Below are positions 22,431-34,258 of a stretch of DNA of 64,000 bases, piece after piece. The translations under genes and the position numbers were made by a program. The notes below the pieces were generated by a model. It searched no databases. It was not told the origin of the DNA and saw only the letters and a list, made by a program, of their open reading frames with translations. This stretch comes from Vombatus ursinus (taxonomy: Eukaryota > Chordata > Mammalia > Diprotodontia > Vombatidae). The stretch covers positions 3,358,219-3,422,218 of the forward strand of contig NW_020949602.1 of assembly GCF_900497805.2 (NCBI RefSeq). The letters are read 5' to 3'. Position 1 is the first letter of the stretch, and each line of letters opens with the position of its first letter.

Positions 22431-23604
22431 ATCAACCCAATCTCAGAGACTGAGACTACCCAAAGATGAAATAACTGAATTGGAGATATTCCTTGGGTGT
22501 CCCCTAAAGCATGAGTTTCAGTAACTTGGACTGCTGCCAAGTTGATCTAATTGGCTTAGGCTCTTTACAGGAGAGAGTTGGGAAAGCTTCTCCTTTGTGC
22601 TAGCCTATAAAAAGCATTCTGAGAGACCACTCCAGGGTCTGTCCCCTCTTTTCCCTGTTCACAGGACAAACAAACAAAAATTTCTACAGAAGCACATGCA
22701 AAGTCAAACATGTGCTTGTCCACATGACCTGAAAGGAGAATTCACAGATGATGTTTTAATGCTTCTGCATAGGAAGAGGAGTTTTGATTTCCTAAGTAGA
22801 ATGATCCCAGATTTTGCCTTCTAGCCAGGAAAGAGTGATTTCTTAGGGCTGGCATTGGGGGTTGACTTGAGAAACTGGAAGTTTGAAAATTCAGGGACCT
22901 GGCCCTTTAAAGAGAAAAAGAGGTTTCCCTGAACAGTGGTGGTAACAGAAATAGACTCTCATCCCCTCACCTTACGTCCCCTGTAACCTCACCACGTGGT
23001 GGTGGTAAACCTGAACTTTGCTCCCTCCTGTTACTATGAGGGATTTGGATTGTCTTGGCAAGAAAGGAGCTAATTACCTATCAGACTTAACGTATATTTG
23101 CTTTCCAGAGGAAATATAAACCAGAGGGTGGCACTCTGAGTCTTGGGGTGAAGGGATTATGTAGAATCTTGTGAAAGAGAGGGTTTCGTTGAAATATCAG
23201 CATATTTCTGGAAACCCCGAATTCAATCTCCCTACTGAAGGGAGTTACTGTGAATGTTTTACATGTTTTCTGTATCTGTTTATGTGTTTCCCTTGTATCT
23301 TGCTTTTTCTGTGGGATGAAGTAAAATTCGATTGCTACTAGGCAAGGATTACCTTTCGTGTTTCTATAGGAGCTGAGGAACATGTTAGTAACATTTTTGG
23401 AAAATAAGCGATGAGCTTTTTCCCTGAAAAGACTCTGGTTGAGGGCAATAAAGATGGCCTTTTGGTTTATTTCCCAAGATTGGACCCAGTTCATGGACCC
23501 AGTTCACCTAGAGCCAGAGGGTCCTAGGCTTGGAATTTTATACCTTCTAAAATCACTTGCCATCTGCTTTGTATGGTACGTTCTTATTATGCGGATGCCT
23601 CCCC
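22431..23604. other. Unassigned intergenic sequence
   Basis: An open frame of 135 codons on the minus strand (23087-23494) has no recognisable domain or codon pattern and is not called a gene. No repeat family recognised. Confidence 0.4.
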
Positions 23605-23700
23605 CATCAGAATGAAAGCTCTTTGAGGCCAAGGACTCTGGTTTTTGTAGCCCTAACACTTAGCACTGTGCTTCATACTTGCCTGTTGATTAAAAAGATA
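23605..23700 (+). repeat. L2-type 3' end, sense
   Basis: 'aatgaaagctctttgaggcc' and 'acacttagcactgtgcttca' match the L2 3' terminus. Confidence 0.6.
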
Positions 23701-24124
23701 AAGATGGAAGGAGCTAAGATGGGCTGAGAAAATCTGAGCAGAGTGATCACTTTCAACGTTTGGGGATCGGGGGAGGCTTCATGGATGGCCAAGCCTTGAA
23801 AGGAAGGGGAGCCATTTTAACACTGGGCAATCCCAGACATGAGCCATGGCCTGCATTCCAGCAAGACTTTTTCCCTTGCTCTGTGTATCAAATTATACAC
23901 AGCAAGGAAATTCCAAAGAGAATACAGGCATCTGGTCTATAATCCCGGGGACACGCTACTCCCAGGGCTCTTCAATAGTGACCAGGTGAATGTTCTTCTG
24001 TCACATAAAAGGACTCCAATGCTTCCTTCCTTCCTTCTCCCTTTTTGTTTAAGCCTCATCAACTTCTTACTTCTGCTTATGTTATAAATACTCACTTACC
24101 CCCTTTTCATTAAAAAGAGATTTT

Positions 24125-24175
24125 TTTTTTTATTTAACAAACATTTATTGAGCACCTATGTTGTGCCATTTCAAA
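24125..24175 (-). repeat. Short L2/MIR 3' end, antisense
   Basis: 'caaacatttattgagcacct' after a T run, about 50 bases only. Confidence 0.5.
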
Positions 24176-24184
24176 GATCTGAGG

Positions 24185-24422
24185 AGGGGCAGAGACTTGG
24201 AGTCAGGAAGCCCTAAGTTCAAATCTGTCCTCAGACTCGTACTAGCTATTTGACCCTGGGCAAGTCACTCGACCTCTGACTGCCTCAGTTTTCTCAGATG
24301 TGAAATGGTAATAGAATAGAACCTACCTCCCAGGGCTGTTTTGAGTATAAAAGGAGATAATATATGGCAAAGTGCTTTATAGATCTTAAAATGCTGTAGA
24401 AATGCTACCTATCATTTTATTA
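24185..24422 (+). mobile_element. MIR, nearly full length, sense
   Basis: 'gacttggagtcaggaagccc', 'tgaccctgggcaagtcactc', 'tgcctcagttttctcagatg', 'cagggctgttttgagtataa', 'atggcaaagtgctttataga': all five MIR blocks in order. Confidence 0.85.
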
Positions 24423-24439
24423 TGTTGGGTTAAGTTTGG

Positions 24440-24575
24440 CTCTTGAGCAGTGTGAGGTGGTGGAAAGAGTACTGAATTTGGAGTCAGAAGGCCTGGGTTC
24501 AAATCCTGGTTCTCCATCTTTGTGGCATTGGGCAAGTCACAATCTCTCTGGACCTGTTGCCTTATGTATAGTAGT
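24440..24575 (+). repeat. MIR-type SINE 5' part, sense
   Basis: 'gaggtggtggaaagagtact', 'ttggagtcagaaggcctggg', B box 'gttcaaatcctgg', then 'cattgggcaagtcacaatct'. Confidence 0.75.
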
Positions 24576-24697
24576 AAGTACCCATAGGGGTAGTGTTTCA
24601 CATTGAGGGATGTGCTGGGGCCAGCTAGAATCAGCTTTTGAGAGCTGGTTGTTAAATTTTTATCATGAGCATATACACCTTAAGAACTGGTAAATGA

Positions 24698-25684
24698 GTC
24701 AAAGGATATGAACAGGCAGTTCTCAGATGAAGAAATTAAAGCCATCTATAGTCATATGAAAAAAATGTTCTAAATCACTATTGATTATAGAAATGCAAAT
24801 AAAAACAACTCTGAGGTACCATATCACACTTATCATATTGGCCAACATAACAAAACAGGAAAATGATAAATGTTGGAGAAGATGTGGGAAAATTGGAACA
24901 CTAATGCATTGTTGGTGGAGTTGTGAACTGATCCAACCATTTTGGAGAACAATTTGGAACTATGGCCAAAGGGCTATAAAAATGTGCATACCCTTTGACC
25001 CAGCAATACCACTGCTACGTCTGTATCCCAAAGAGATCATAAAAATGGGAAAAGGACCCACATGTACAAAAATATTTATAGCAGCTCTTTTTGTGGTGGC
25101 TAGCAATTAGAAATTGAGAGGATGCCCATCAATTGGGGAATGACTGAACAAGCTGTGGTATATGAATGTAATGGAATACTATTGTGCTATAAAAAATGAT
25201 GAACAGGCCGACTTCAGAAAAACCTGGAAAGACTTGTGTGGACTGATGCTAAGTGAAGTGAGCAGAACCAGGAGAACATTGTACACGGTAACAGCCACAT
25301 TGTTCGATGACTAACTTTGATAGACTTAGCCCTTCTCAGCAATACAAAGATCTAAGACATTTCCAAAGGCCTCATGATAGAAAATGCTATCCACATCCAA
25401 AGAAAGAACTATGGAGTTTGAATGCAGATCGAAGCAGACTATTTGCTCTTTTTTTTCCTTCTGTCATGTTTTGTTTCCTCTTTTTGGTGGCTCCTCCTAT
25501 CGGTTCTAATTCTTCCTTACAACATGACTAATGTGAAAATATGTTTAAGAGAAATGTATATGTATAGCCTGTATCAGATTGCACACCATCTTGGGGAAGG
25601 AGGTGGGGAGTGAGGGGGAGAAAAGTTTAAAACTCAAAAGCTTTTGGAAGTGATTATTGATAATCAAAATAAATTAATTTAAAA
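24698..25684 (+). mobile_element. L1, 5'-truncated, with 16-bp target-site duplication
   Basis: The ORF2 C-terminus is open over 24781-25110 and reads EMQIKTTLRYH, CWRRCGKIGTLMHCWW and PFDPAIPLL, the standard L1 ORF2 tail. The 3' UTR has a G-rich purine tract (25593-25622) and an A-rich end. AAGAACTGGTAAATGA (24682-24697) recurs with two changes at 25685-25700. It is one of the better preserved L1 ends here. Confidence 0.93.
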
Positions 25685-26059
25685 AAGAATTGGCAAATGA
25701 TACAATTCAGGGCTTGATTTCTTGTTTTGATGATAGTCGAGACTTAATAATTATAATTAATAATGAGTTAATAATGAGGATTAAATTTAAAATTGTATCT
25801 TTTGTACAACATTTATAGAGAATCAGTTGTTGAACGTTTAGCAGAACACGGCTGCTCACATTTCTTTTTTTGATATATACTTTATTTTTTTCCCCAATTA
25901 CATGTTAAAACAATTTAAAAACATTTTTTAAAAAAGTTTTGAGTTCCAAATTCTATCTCTCTCTCCCTCCTTCCCTCCTCTCCTCCCTCCTGAGATGGTA
26001 AACAATCTGATGTGGTTTATACATGTGTGATCGTGGAAAACATTTCCATATTCATCATT

Positions 26060-26190
26060 TTGTACAAGAAGATTCAAATAAACAAAAAGAAAGGAAGGAA
26101 GAAAGGAAGAATGGAATGAAGAAAGAAAGAAAGAAACAGAAAGGAAGGAAGGAAGGAAAGAAGGAAGGAAGGGAGGGGGGAAGGAAAGTG
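26060..26190 (-). repeat. (GGAA)n/(GAAA)n array in L1 3' UTR
   Basis: Purine array on the + strand between 'gaagattcaaataaacaaaa' and 'catacttcagtctgtattca', the same L1 position as the array at 6425-6515. Confidence 0.9.
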
Positions 26191-26580
26191 AAAAATAGCA
26201 TACTTCAGTCTGTATTCAGATAGTATCAGTTCTTTCTCTAGAGGCGCATAGCACGCTTCATCATTAGTCCTTTGGGATTGTCTTAGATCATTATATTGAA
26301 TAATATATAGAGAATAGCTATGTTATTCACAGTTCATCGTACAGTATTGCTGTTACTGTGTAGGATGTTATCCTGTTTTTTCTCCCTTCACTGTGCATGT
26401 ATTCACGGGACCTCTTCCAGGTTTTTCTGAAATCACTCTGCCCGTCATTTTTTTATAGCACAATAATATTCCATCACAATCATATACTATAGCTTGTTTA
26501 GCCATTACCCAATTGATGGGCATCCTCTCAATTTCCAGTTGCTGGCTACCACAAAAAGAGCTGCTATCAATATTTTTGTA

Positions 26581-26734
26581 GGGGCAGCTAGGGGGTGCAG
26601 TGGATACAGCACTGGCCTAAAGTCAGGAGGACCTGAGTTCAAATCCAGCCTCAGACCAAACACTTGACACTTACTAGGTGTGTGACCCTGGGCAAGTCAC
26701 TTAACCCCAATTGCCTAAAAAGAAAAAAACAAAC
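26581..26734 (+). mobile_element. tRNA-derived SINE with exact 13-bp target-site duplication
   Basis: GGGGCAGCTAGGGGGTGCAG head, 'gttcaaatccagcctcagac', CORE 'cttactaggtgtgtgaccct', end 'aattgcctaaaaagaaaaaa'. CAATATTTTTGTA at 26568-26580 recurs at 26735-26747. The target was the antisense L1, which reads continuously once the SINE is removed. Confidence 0.96.
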
Positions 26735-28029
26735 CAATATTTTTGTACATGTGGGTCTTTTTCCTGTTTTTATAATCTCTTTAGGAAACGGACCAAATAG
26801 GAGTATTGCTGGGTCAAAGGGTATGCACAATTGTAAAGCTCTTTGGGCATAGCTCCAAATTGCTTTCCAGAATGGTTGGATCAGTTCACAACTTTACCAA
26901 CAATGCATTAGTGTTCCAATTTTCTCACATCTTCTCCAACACTTATCATTGTCCTATTGTGTCATGTTAACCAATCTGATAGGTGTGATGTGGTATCTCA
27001 GAGTTGTTTTGATTTGCGTTTCTCTAATCAAAAGTGATTTAGAACATTTTTTTATATGACTATAGATAGGTTTGATTTCTTTGTCTGAAAACTGCCTGTT
27101 CATATCCTTTGACCATTTATCAAGTGGGGAATGACTTGTATTTTTATGTTTGACTCAATTTTCTATATATTTGAGAAATGAGGCCTTTATCAGAGATACT
27201 TGTTACAAAAAATTTCCCCCAAGTTTTCTGCTTGCCTTCATATTTTGGTTGCATTGGTTTTCTTTGTGCAAAAACTTTTAAGTTTTATATAATCAAAATG
27301 ATCTATTTTACATTTTGCAATGCTCTCTATATTTTCTTTGGCCCTAAATTCTTTCTTTATCTATAGATCTGAAAAATAAACTATCCCGTGCTCTCCTAAT
27401 TTGCTTATGGTATCATCCTTTACATGTAAATCATGTACCCATTTTGACCTTATCTTGGTATATGTTGTGAGATGTTGGTCTATACCTAGTTTCTGCCATA
27501 CTGTTTTCTAGTTTTCCCAATAGTTTTTGTCAAATAATGAGTTTTTGTTCCAAAAGTTTGGATCTTTGGGTTTATCATATACTAGATTACTATGATCTTT
27601 TACTATAATTTAATGGGTACCTAATCTATTCCACTGATCTATCACTCTATATCTTAGCTAGTATCAGATTGTTTTGATAATTACCACTTTATAAGACAGT
27701 TTGAGGTCTGGTATGGCTAGACCACCTCCTTCATATTATTTTTTTCATTGATTCTCTTGATATCCTTTACTTTTTGTTCTTCCAGATGAATTTTATTATT
27801 TTTTCTAGTTTTATAAAAATGTTTTTGATAGTTTGATTGGTATGACATTGAATAAATAGATTAATATAGGTAGAATTAACATCATTATTACACTGGTTCA
27901 GCCTAATTATGAGCAATTGATATTTTCCCAATTGTTTAGATCTGACTTGGTAGCAAAAGTGTTTTATGACTGTGTTCATATAGTTCCTGGATTCACATTT
28001 TTTACATGAGAATGTGGATATCATTCATT

Positions 28030-28639
28030 CTCTTGGCTGGCTCCATCACTTCACTAAGTTTCCAAAGAAGGACCATTACCACAGCTGCACTCAGAATTTC
28101 TCGGAGTCATTGGGGGAATCCTGTTGAGGGGGAAATACATATCTCCTATTCACCACGCTAGCTTTTGAGACCTCACTGATATTCTTCTGTTTATACAACT
28201 GGCTTCTCACAATAATGAAAATATTAGATGCCAAATATAACCATTTGCTTAAACAACAAAGGAAAATATAATAACAATTATATCATCACAGCTACTCAAA
28301 TGCATGAAAAGCAAATATATCACATTCTACATATAAATCTGGTCACACTCTCCACCAATGCACTCATCTGAGCAGGTAAGTGAGCACAAACTTAGACAAA
28401 CTTACCATGAAATATATGAATGAAGAAAGCTCATGTACTCAGGGCAACTCACAGCTCTGACACTTCCGTGTACTCTTTCTATGTCATGAACTGTCCATAA
28501 GAGTTCCTCGATGAATGTAACTCCTGAAATGACAAGATACTTCCCCTGCTAGTCTGAGTTGATTTATACTGTGCTTGGCTAATAACTCACCAGGTATGAC
28601 ATCTCAGCCAAATTAATGAATGTGCTGAGTACTTTAAGA
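28030..28639. other. Unassigned intergenic sequence
   Basis: Just beyond the L1 truncation point. No family recognised and no coding signature. Confidence 0.4.
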
Positions 28640-28730
28640 GGCAGCAAGGTGACATGGAGGATGAAGACCTGAACCTGGGAGTAAGGAAGACCTGAGTTGA
28701 AATCTCTCTCTATCTCTCTAAGCTTAATCA
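28640..28730 (+). repeat. MAR1/SINE head fragment
   Basis: 'gaggcagcaaggtgacatgg', 'gaacctgggagtaaggaaga', 'cctgagttgaaatc'; truncated before the CORE. Confidence 0.7.
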
Positions 28731-28974
28731 AACAATTTTAAAATCTATCCTTTCACTTCTCTCCTGTAAACTTTTTGGGTTCAGACTATGGATCTTCTCT
28801 GTGAATAACCCTATTTTAGTTTATGATTAGTAATCAAATTCTCAAATTTTGTTCTTAATCAAACAAATTATGTTTTGTCCTCAAATCACACAGCCAACGT
28901 GATGTCCACATCTCTCCAGGTTACTACAACTTCTCACATTCTAAAAAGCTATAACTGTCTCAGAATTCTTAGTC

Positions 28975-29180
28975 AGTCAATTAGCATTTATTAAGCACTT
29001 ACTGTGTGCCAGATACTGTGCTAAGCACTGGAGATAAAAAGAAAGGCAAGAGACAGTCTAAAGCGGGAGACAAGAAACAAACAAACAAGAAATATAGAGG
29101 ATAAATGGAGTTAATTGAGAAAGAAGGCACTAAGACCAAGGAAGAACTTTAGTAAAGATGTGAAGGGAGCCAGGGAACTG
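28975..29180 (-). repeat. L2 3' end, antisense
   Basis: 'gcatttattaagcacttact', 'gtgccagatactgtgctaag', then degenerate L2 3' UTR to 'gaagggagccagggaac'. Confidence 0.8.
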
Positions 29181-29184
29181 TTTC

Positions 29185-29315
29185 CTAGAAACGGTTTTCC
29201 CTAGACCTGGAAGCAGGCTTAACTCAGCAACAAATCTTAAAGGGACAGAATATTACATGGACAAGTGAAGGAGCTAGACCTGTCAGGTCCCTCCTAACTC
29301 TAAGGCTATGGTTTT
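29185..29315 (+). repeat. Possible MIR-type 3' fragment
   Basis: 'gacctgtcaggtccctccta' and 'actctaaggctatggttt' look like a sense MIR-type end. Weak. Confidence 0.35.
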
Positions 29316-29329
29316 CAGAATAAGGGTTT

Positions 29330-29560
29330 CTATGTGTGTGTGTGTGTGTGTGTGTTTGTGTGTACACACATATGCAATTTATGTATATGTATATATGCAT
29401 ATATTAATATTATGTTTTATATATAGAAATGTATTTCTACACATTTTGTATTTCTATGTAAATACATTAAAACTATTTTAAAATATATTTTGTATCTTAA
29501 TATAATATAATAATACTTTAGATGAATATATTTTTGTTGTATATATTTAGGATATACTAT
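29330..29560. repeat. (TG)n microsatellite and AT-rich tract
   Basis: TGTG run at 29333-29363 followed by about 190 bases dominated by TA steps. Confidence 0.9.
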
Positions 29561-29646
29561 TACCCTCATCAGTGTTCAGCTACCATACTACACTGCTGGT
29601 GAAAATCCCTTTCTGAATCTTTGGCTTTCTGTTTCTATTCCTTTAG

Positions 29647-29889
29647 TTATTTGCTTATTTTACCAGCCTCCAGAGAGTCCCATTCTGCTGTTAGGGGCCT
29701 CTCCAGAGGATAGTAACCACATGACAGTGCTTTGGGAGATTTCAGATAGCTCTCGTAAAGGTACACAGTGTATATTCTCAATACAACAGCAGATACCAGA
29801 GCTAATCCACAGAGAGACCTGAGAATGATTGAAACAAAGAAAATGGGAGCAATTTGATATAAACTAGCATCCGCTACCATTCCACACAT
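29647..29889 (-). other. Open frame of 80 codons with a hydrophobic segment; not called a gene
   Basis: The predicted product has a central hydrophobic run (IAPIFFVSIILR through ALVSAVVL) and a polar C-terminus (PLTAEWDSLEAGK). I do not recognise a family, and no splice sites or upstream exons could be paired with it. It may be chance or an exon or element remnant. Confidence 0.15.
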
Positions 29890-30436
29890 ATAATGAAACT
29901 GCCAATTTAAAGAATAAGAAAAAAAAGATTAGCAAATAGACTTAGCTCAGCTGTGTATTTTTCAGATTTCACCCTGAACTACTGCCTCATGTAGGAGATT
30001 GAGGTTCACATAGAAGAATGGGGAATAGACTTCTTTATTTAGATTATTTTAGACTGGAGAGTTGCATGTTTATAAAAGTTCTAGAGACATTATGGTTTTG
30101 TTTTCCTCACTCAAATACTATACTTGTCTGGTATGACACCAATAGAATTTCTCCCTTACAATGGAGCTCTTAAAGTAGATTTTGGAAAACCAATTGATGG
30201 GCAATGGTAGGTAGGTTTTGTATTTCAGGGAGGGAATTCACAGGATCATGGGAATCATAGACTCTTAGAGTTGGGAGGGATCACAGAGACCATTTATTCA
30301 ACTTGTGCCTGAATAAGGATCCCCTCTGCATTATACCCAACATGTGCTCATTCACACTTGGCTTAAAGACCTCCAAAGAAAAGGAACTCACTCCCCTTCT
30401 GAGGTGGGCCATTCCATCTGAAGATAGTTCTAATTG

Positions 30437-30700
30437 TTATGAGGGGTAGCCGGGTGGTGCCATAGTGCATAGAATGCTGGGCACAGAGTCAAGAAGACTC
30501 ATCTTCCTGAGGTCAAATCTGACCTTAGACACTTATTAGCTGTGTGACCCTGGGCAAGTCATTTCACTCTATCCGCCTCAGTTCCATTCTCTGTCTAATG
30601 AGCTGGAGAAGGAAATGGCAAACCACTCCAGTAACTTTGCCAAGAAAACCCCAAATGAGATCACAGAGAGTCAGACATGACTGAACTGAATTGTCAGGAA
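30437..30700 (+). mobile_element. MAR1-type CORE-SINE in L3
   Basis: 'ggtagccgggtggtgccata', 'cttattagctgtgtgaccct', 'gagctggagaaggaaatggc', 'tttgccaagaaaaccccaaa', 'gtcagacatgactgaa'. The flanking L3 joins 'ctaattgtta' to 'aattgtcagga', consistent with a short degraded duplication. Confidence 0.92.
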
Positions 30701-30779
30701 TCTTCTTACATGAAATCCAAATTTATCTCCACAACTTCCAGCCATGTCCAATGTCATAACTAGAGCGCGCCACGAGAGC

Positions 30780-31100
30780 TTTTACCCAGATGCCAACATC
30801 TGAGGGTTCTAATAGCTTGTGCTGCCTGTCCTTCAGCAGCATAGGAATGATTGAGTTGAACTCCTAGTTAGCATGATGAAATAAGGAGCCACCAGATGGC
30901 CGCACACCAATTACGCTTTTCCCCAGGCTCCCTTTGAGTCTCTGTGCTGTCCTTGGTCCTCATCCTACTAAGCCTAGTGAACGTCCAAAGACACCAATTT
31001 AAAGACTCGTGTCTTGCCAATTACCTGGGATGTGGGCTGGGTACTCACTTGCCCCAGATGAATATTTCTAGTTAGGGCTTTGCCTCCTGCTACTGGTTCT
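30780..31100. other. Unassigned insert in L3, with CTCF-like motif
   Basis: L3 similarity is absent here. The segment contains GAGCCACCAGATGGCCGCAC (30886-30905), a good hand match to the CTCF core. Function unproven. Confidence 0.4.
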
Positions 31101-31504
31101 GTCTTCTAGGACCAAGCAGAATGAGGCTAATCCCTCTCCTATATGCTAGCCCTTTAAATGCTTAAAGACAGTGGTCATGCGCCCCCTAAATCTTCTTTTC
31201 TCCAGGCTAAATGTCCCCAGTTCCTTCAAACCAGTCCATATGGGGTATGACCTAGATTGTCCTTGGTCTTCCTGGTTGGCCTCCTCTGGACATTCTCCAG
31301 CTTATGAATGTCCTTCTTAAATTGTGCCTGCTCATGCTTTAAAATTCATTTTTAAAATCCATTAACAATAGATTATTTATGTATGGTGGGTGCAAATAGG
31401 ACATTATGTTTTATTGATGATGACTTGTGTGCACATAGAAAAAGTAATAATATCCAGAAGAGGGAAGAGACTTAGATATCATCAAGTCCAATTCACCTTC
31501 TTTT

Positions 31505-33930
31505 AAAAAATTATATGACTACATTTTTTAATGAACAAAAATCTATTTTCTTTTCTTCCTACCTACCCCTCTACTGAGAAAAGAAAAGAAAAAAGAAAAA
31601 CTAAATCTTTATAATATTTATGCCTCATTAAGCAAAACTAAAAAAATAAAAATAATAACTCCCTACTTGGCAATGTCAAAAAATGTCTCAAATTGCATCT
31701 ATCTCTCAGAGGATGGATAGCATGTTTTGTCATAAGTCCCTGTAGCTGGTTTGTCTTTACAATGTTTTTTTCTTATTGTATAATTTTTTCTCCTGGTTCT
31801 ACTCACTTCTCTCTGCATTAATTCGTGCAAGTCTTCTTATGTTTCTCTGAAACTGTCCTTTTTATAATTTCTTACAATAAATTATTTTCTAGTATTCATA
31901 TAGTATGATTTGTAGGACAGCTAGATGGCACAGTGGATAGAATGCAGGGCCTTACGTCAGAAAGACTCATTTTTGTAAGTTCAAATCTGGCCTTAGGTAC
32001 TTACTAGCTGTGTGACCCTGAGCAAGTCACTTAACCCTGATTGACTCAGTTTACTCATCTGTAAAATAGAGAAGGAAATAGCAAACCACTCTGGGATCTT
32101 TGCAAAGAAAACCCCAAATGGGATCACAAAGAGTCAGACATTCCTGAACAATGACTATAATTTGTTCAGCTAATCCCCAGTGGAATGGGCATTCCCTGAG
32201 TTTCCAATGCTTTGCCACCCCCAAAAAAGCAATGCTATAAATATTTTTGTACATATGGATCTTTTCCCTCTTTTTTGATTTCCTTGGGAGTATAGGCTTA
32301 GTAGTGGTATAGCTGGTTCAAAGGATATGCACCATTTGGGGGCATAGTTCCAAATTACTTTCTAGAATAGCTGTACCAGATTTATAATTCTACGAACAGC
32401 ACATTAATGTGCTTATTTTCCTGCAGTGTATCCAACATTTATCACTTTCCTTTTTTTGTCAGCATGACCAATCTAATATGCATGAGGTGAAACCTTCTGA
32501 GATTTCTTCAATTTAAATCGTCTGAGTTTGCTTTAATTTGCATTTCTCTAATCACTTATGATTTGGAGAGTTTTTCCATATGGTTATAGATAGCTTGGAT
32601 TTCTTCCTTTAAAAACTACCTGTTTACATCCTTTGATCATTTGTCAATTGAGCAATGGTTCTTTTTCTAATAAATTAGTATTAGTTCCTTATATGTCTCA
32701 GAAATGAGATTCTCATCAGAGAAAATTTCTATAAATATTATTCTCAGTTGTTTCCTTTCTAATTTTAGCTGCATTGATTTTGTTTTTATGAAAATGTCTA
32801 TATTTTATGTAATCAAAATTGTCCATTTTATCTTCTGCAATCCTCTTGGTCCCCTATTTTGTCATGTATTACTTCTTTATCCATAGATATGACAGGCAGC
32901 TGTTAGGTTTTTTTTCCTTGCTACTCTAATTTATTTATGATAGTACCCTTTATGTATATCACGTATCCATCCACTTGGAGTTTATCTTGGTATATGATAT
33001 GAGATGTTGATCTATAACTAGCTTTTGTCAGAATGCTTTCCAGCTTTCCCGACACCCTTCGTCAAAGGGTGAGCTGTTGCCCAGCAGCTCACTCTTTGTG
33101 TTCACCAAACACTAGGGCACTGTGTTCATTTCCTTCCTATGTATTGTCGGCCTAATCTGTTCCACTGATTGACTTCTACATTTCTTATTCTCAAGTCATT
33201 TTGATGATTACTGTTTTGTAGTATAGTTTGAGGTCTGGTATTGCCAGATTCCTTTTATTCCTTCTTTCTTTTCATTATTTCCCTTGAGATTCTTGACCTT
33301 TTGTTCCTCTATGAATTTCATTCCTATTTTTTTTTTTACTTCTTTAAAGTAGTCCTTTGGTAGTTAGACTGATGTAACATTGAATAATTCAATTAATTTA
33401 GGTAGTATTGTAATTTTCTTATATTGAGTTGACCTTGCCATGAAAAATTGATGCTTCTCCAATTATTTGAGCTATATTTATGTAAAGAATGTTTTGTAGT
33501 TATCTTGGTGGATAGAGTCTCAAGATTTTATATATTTTATAGATATTTTAAATGAAATTTCTCTTTTTATCTCTTCCAGCTGGGTTTTGTTGGTATAGAA
33601 ATGTTGATAGTTTATATGGATTTGTTTTATGTCCTGTAACTTTGCTTAAGTTATTGTTTCAATTAATTTTTACTTGACTCTCTAGGGCTTAGTAAAACAC
33701 TGTACCATCTGCAAAAAAGAATCATTTTGTTTCCTCTTCTGTTCGGTTTCTCGATTTTTTTTCTTATTATATTGTTATTGCTAGTATAACTAGCATTATA
33801 TTAAATAGTAGCAGTGATAATGGACATCCTTGCTTTACCCCTGATCTTATCAGAATATCCCTGGATCTTACTAATCACCATTTTGTATACTCCTGGCTCT
33901 TGGTTTTAGATATATACTACTTATCATTAT
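31505..33930 (-). mobile_element. Long L1, antisense, from reverse transcriptase to 3' UTR
   Basis: The left end is the 3' UTR ('gaacaaaaatctattttctt'). ORF2 follows backwards and reaches 'gataatggacatccttgctt', the complement of the reverse-transcriptase QGCPLS motif, at about 33815-33835. Clearly older than the L1 at 25862. A MAR1 SINE sits at 31913-32150. Confidence 0.88.
31913..32150 (+). mobile_element. MAR1-type CORE-SINE in L1
   Basis: 'ggacagctagatggcacagt', 'cttactagctgtgtgaccct', 'ctcatctgtaaaatagagaa', 'tttgcaaagaaaaccccaaa', 'gagtcagacattcctgaac'. L1 resumes at 'ataatttgttcagc'; TATGATTTGT / TATAATTTGT flank it. Confidence 0.92.
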
Positions 33931-34085
33931 GTGCAGCTAGGTGGTGCAATGGATAAAGGACCAGGTCCAGAATCAGGAAGACTCATCTTCCTGAATTCAA
34001 ATCCGGCCAGCAAATCATTTAACCCTGTTTGCCTCAGTTTCCACATCTGTAATATGAAATGGAGAAGGAAATGGAGATTGATTAC
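33931..34085 (+). mobile_element. MAR1-type CORE-SINE, internally shortened
   Basis: 'gcagctaggtggtgcaatgg', 'caggaagactcatcttcctg', then a jump within the CORE to 'aaccctgtttgcctcagttt' and 'tggagaaggaaatggagatt'. Confidence 0.88.
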
Positions 34086-34124
34086 ACAATGCTCCAACAC
34101 TTTGAGAGAGCTAGATAGATGTCA

Positions 34125-34258
34125 TAGATAGGGCATTTATTAACCACTTGCTGTGTGCCAGGCACTGTGCTAAGTGGTGGGAATAAATATATACAAGCCA
34201 AAAAGTCAGCTCCTACCCTCAAGGAGTTTACATTCCAATAGTCTAAGACAACACATAA
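34125..34258 (-). repeat. L2 3' end, antisense
   Basis: 'catttattaaccacttgctg', 'gtgccaggcactgtgctaag', 'ctcaaggagtttacattcca'. Confidence 0.8.

Larger units (their letters stand above)
25862..28025 (-). mobile_element. L1 3' half, antisense, with SINE inserted
   Basis: The 3' UTR is at the left, starting with a T run; its pyrimidine tract on + (25957-25990) is the complement of the L1 G-rich tract. ORF2 follows backwards: the minus frame at 27767-28024 reads IKNIFIKLEKIIKFIWKNKK, the L1 stretch before the C-terminal domain. The element is 5'-truncated near 28025 and carries a SINE at 26581-26734 and a GGAA array. Confidence 0.92.
30240..31340 (-). mobile_element. L3/CR1-clade LINE 3' region, antisense, interrupted
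   Basis: Antisense L3 in order: 'gactcttagagttgggaggg', 'acctccaaagaaaaggaact', 'gttctaattgttatga', then after a SINE 'aggaatcttcttacatgaaa', and further on 'tctccaggctaaatgtcccc' and 'ggcctcctctggacattctc'. A MAR1 SINE (30437-30700) and an unassigned insert (30780-31100) break it. Confidence 0.85.

Noticed and set aside
23087-23494. Minus-strand open frame of 135 codons
   Set aside because: No recognisable domain, unusual composition for a real protein, no splice or promoter context. Probably chance.
24781-25110. Open frame of 109 codons
   Set aside because: It is the C-terminal tail of L1 ORF2 (CWRRCGKIGTLMHCWW, FDPAIPLL); annotated with the L1.
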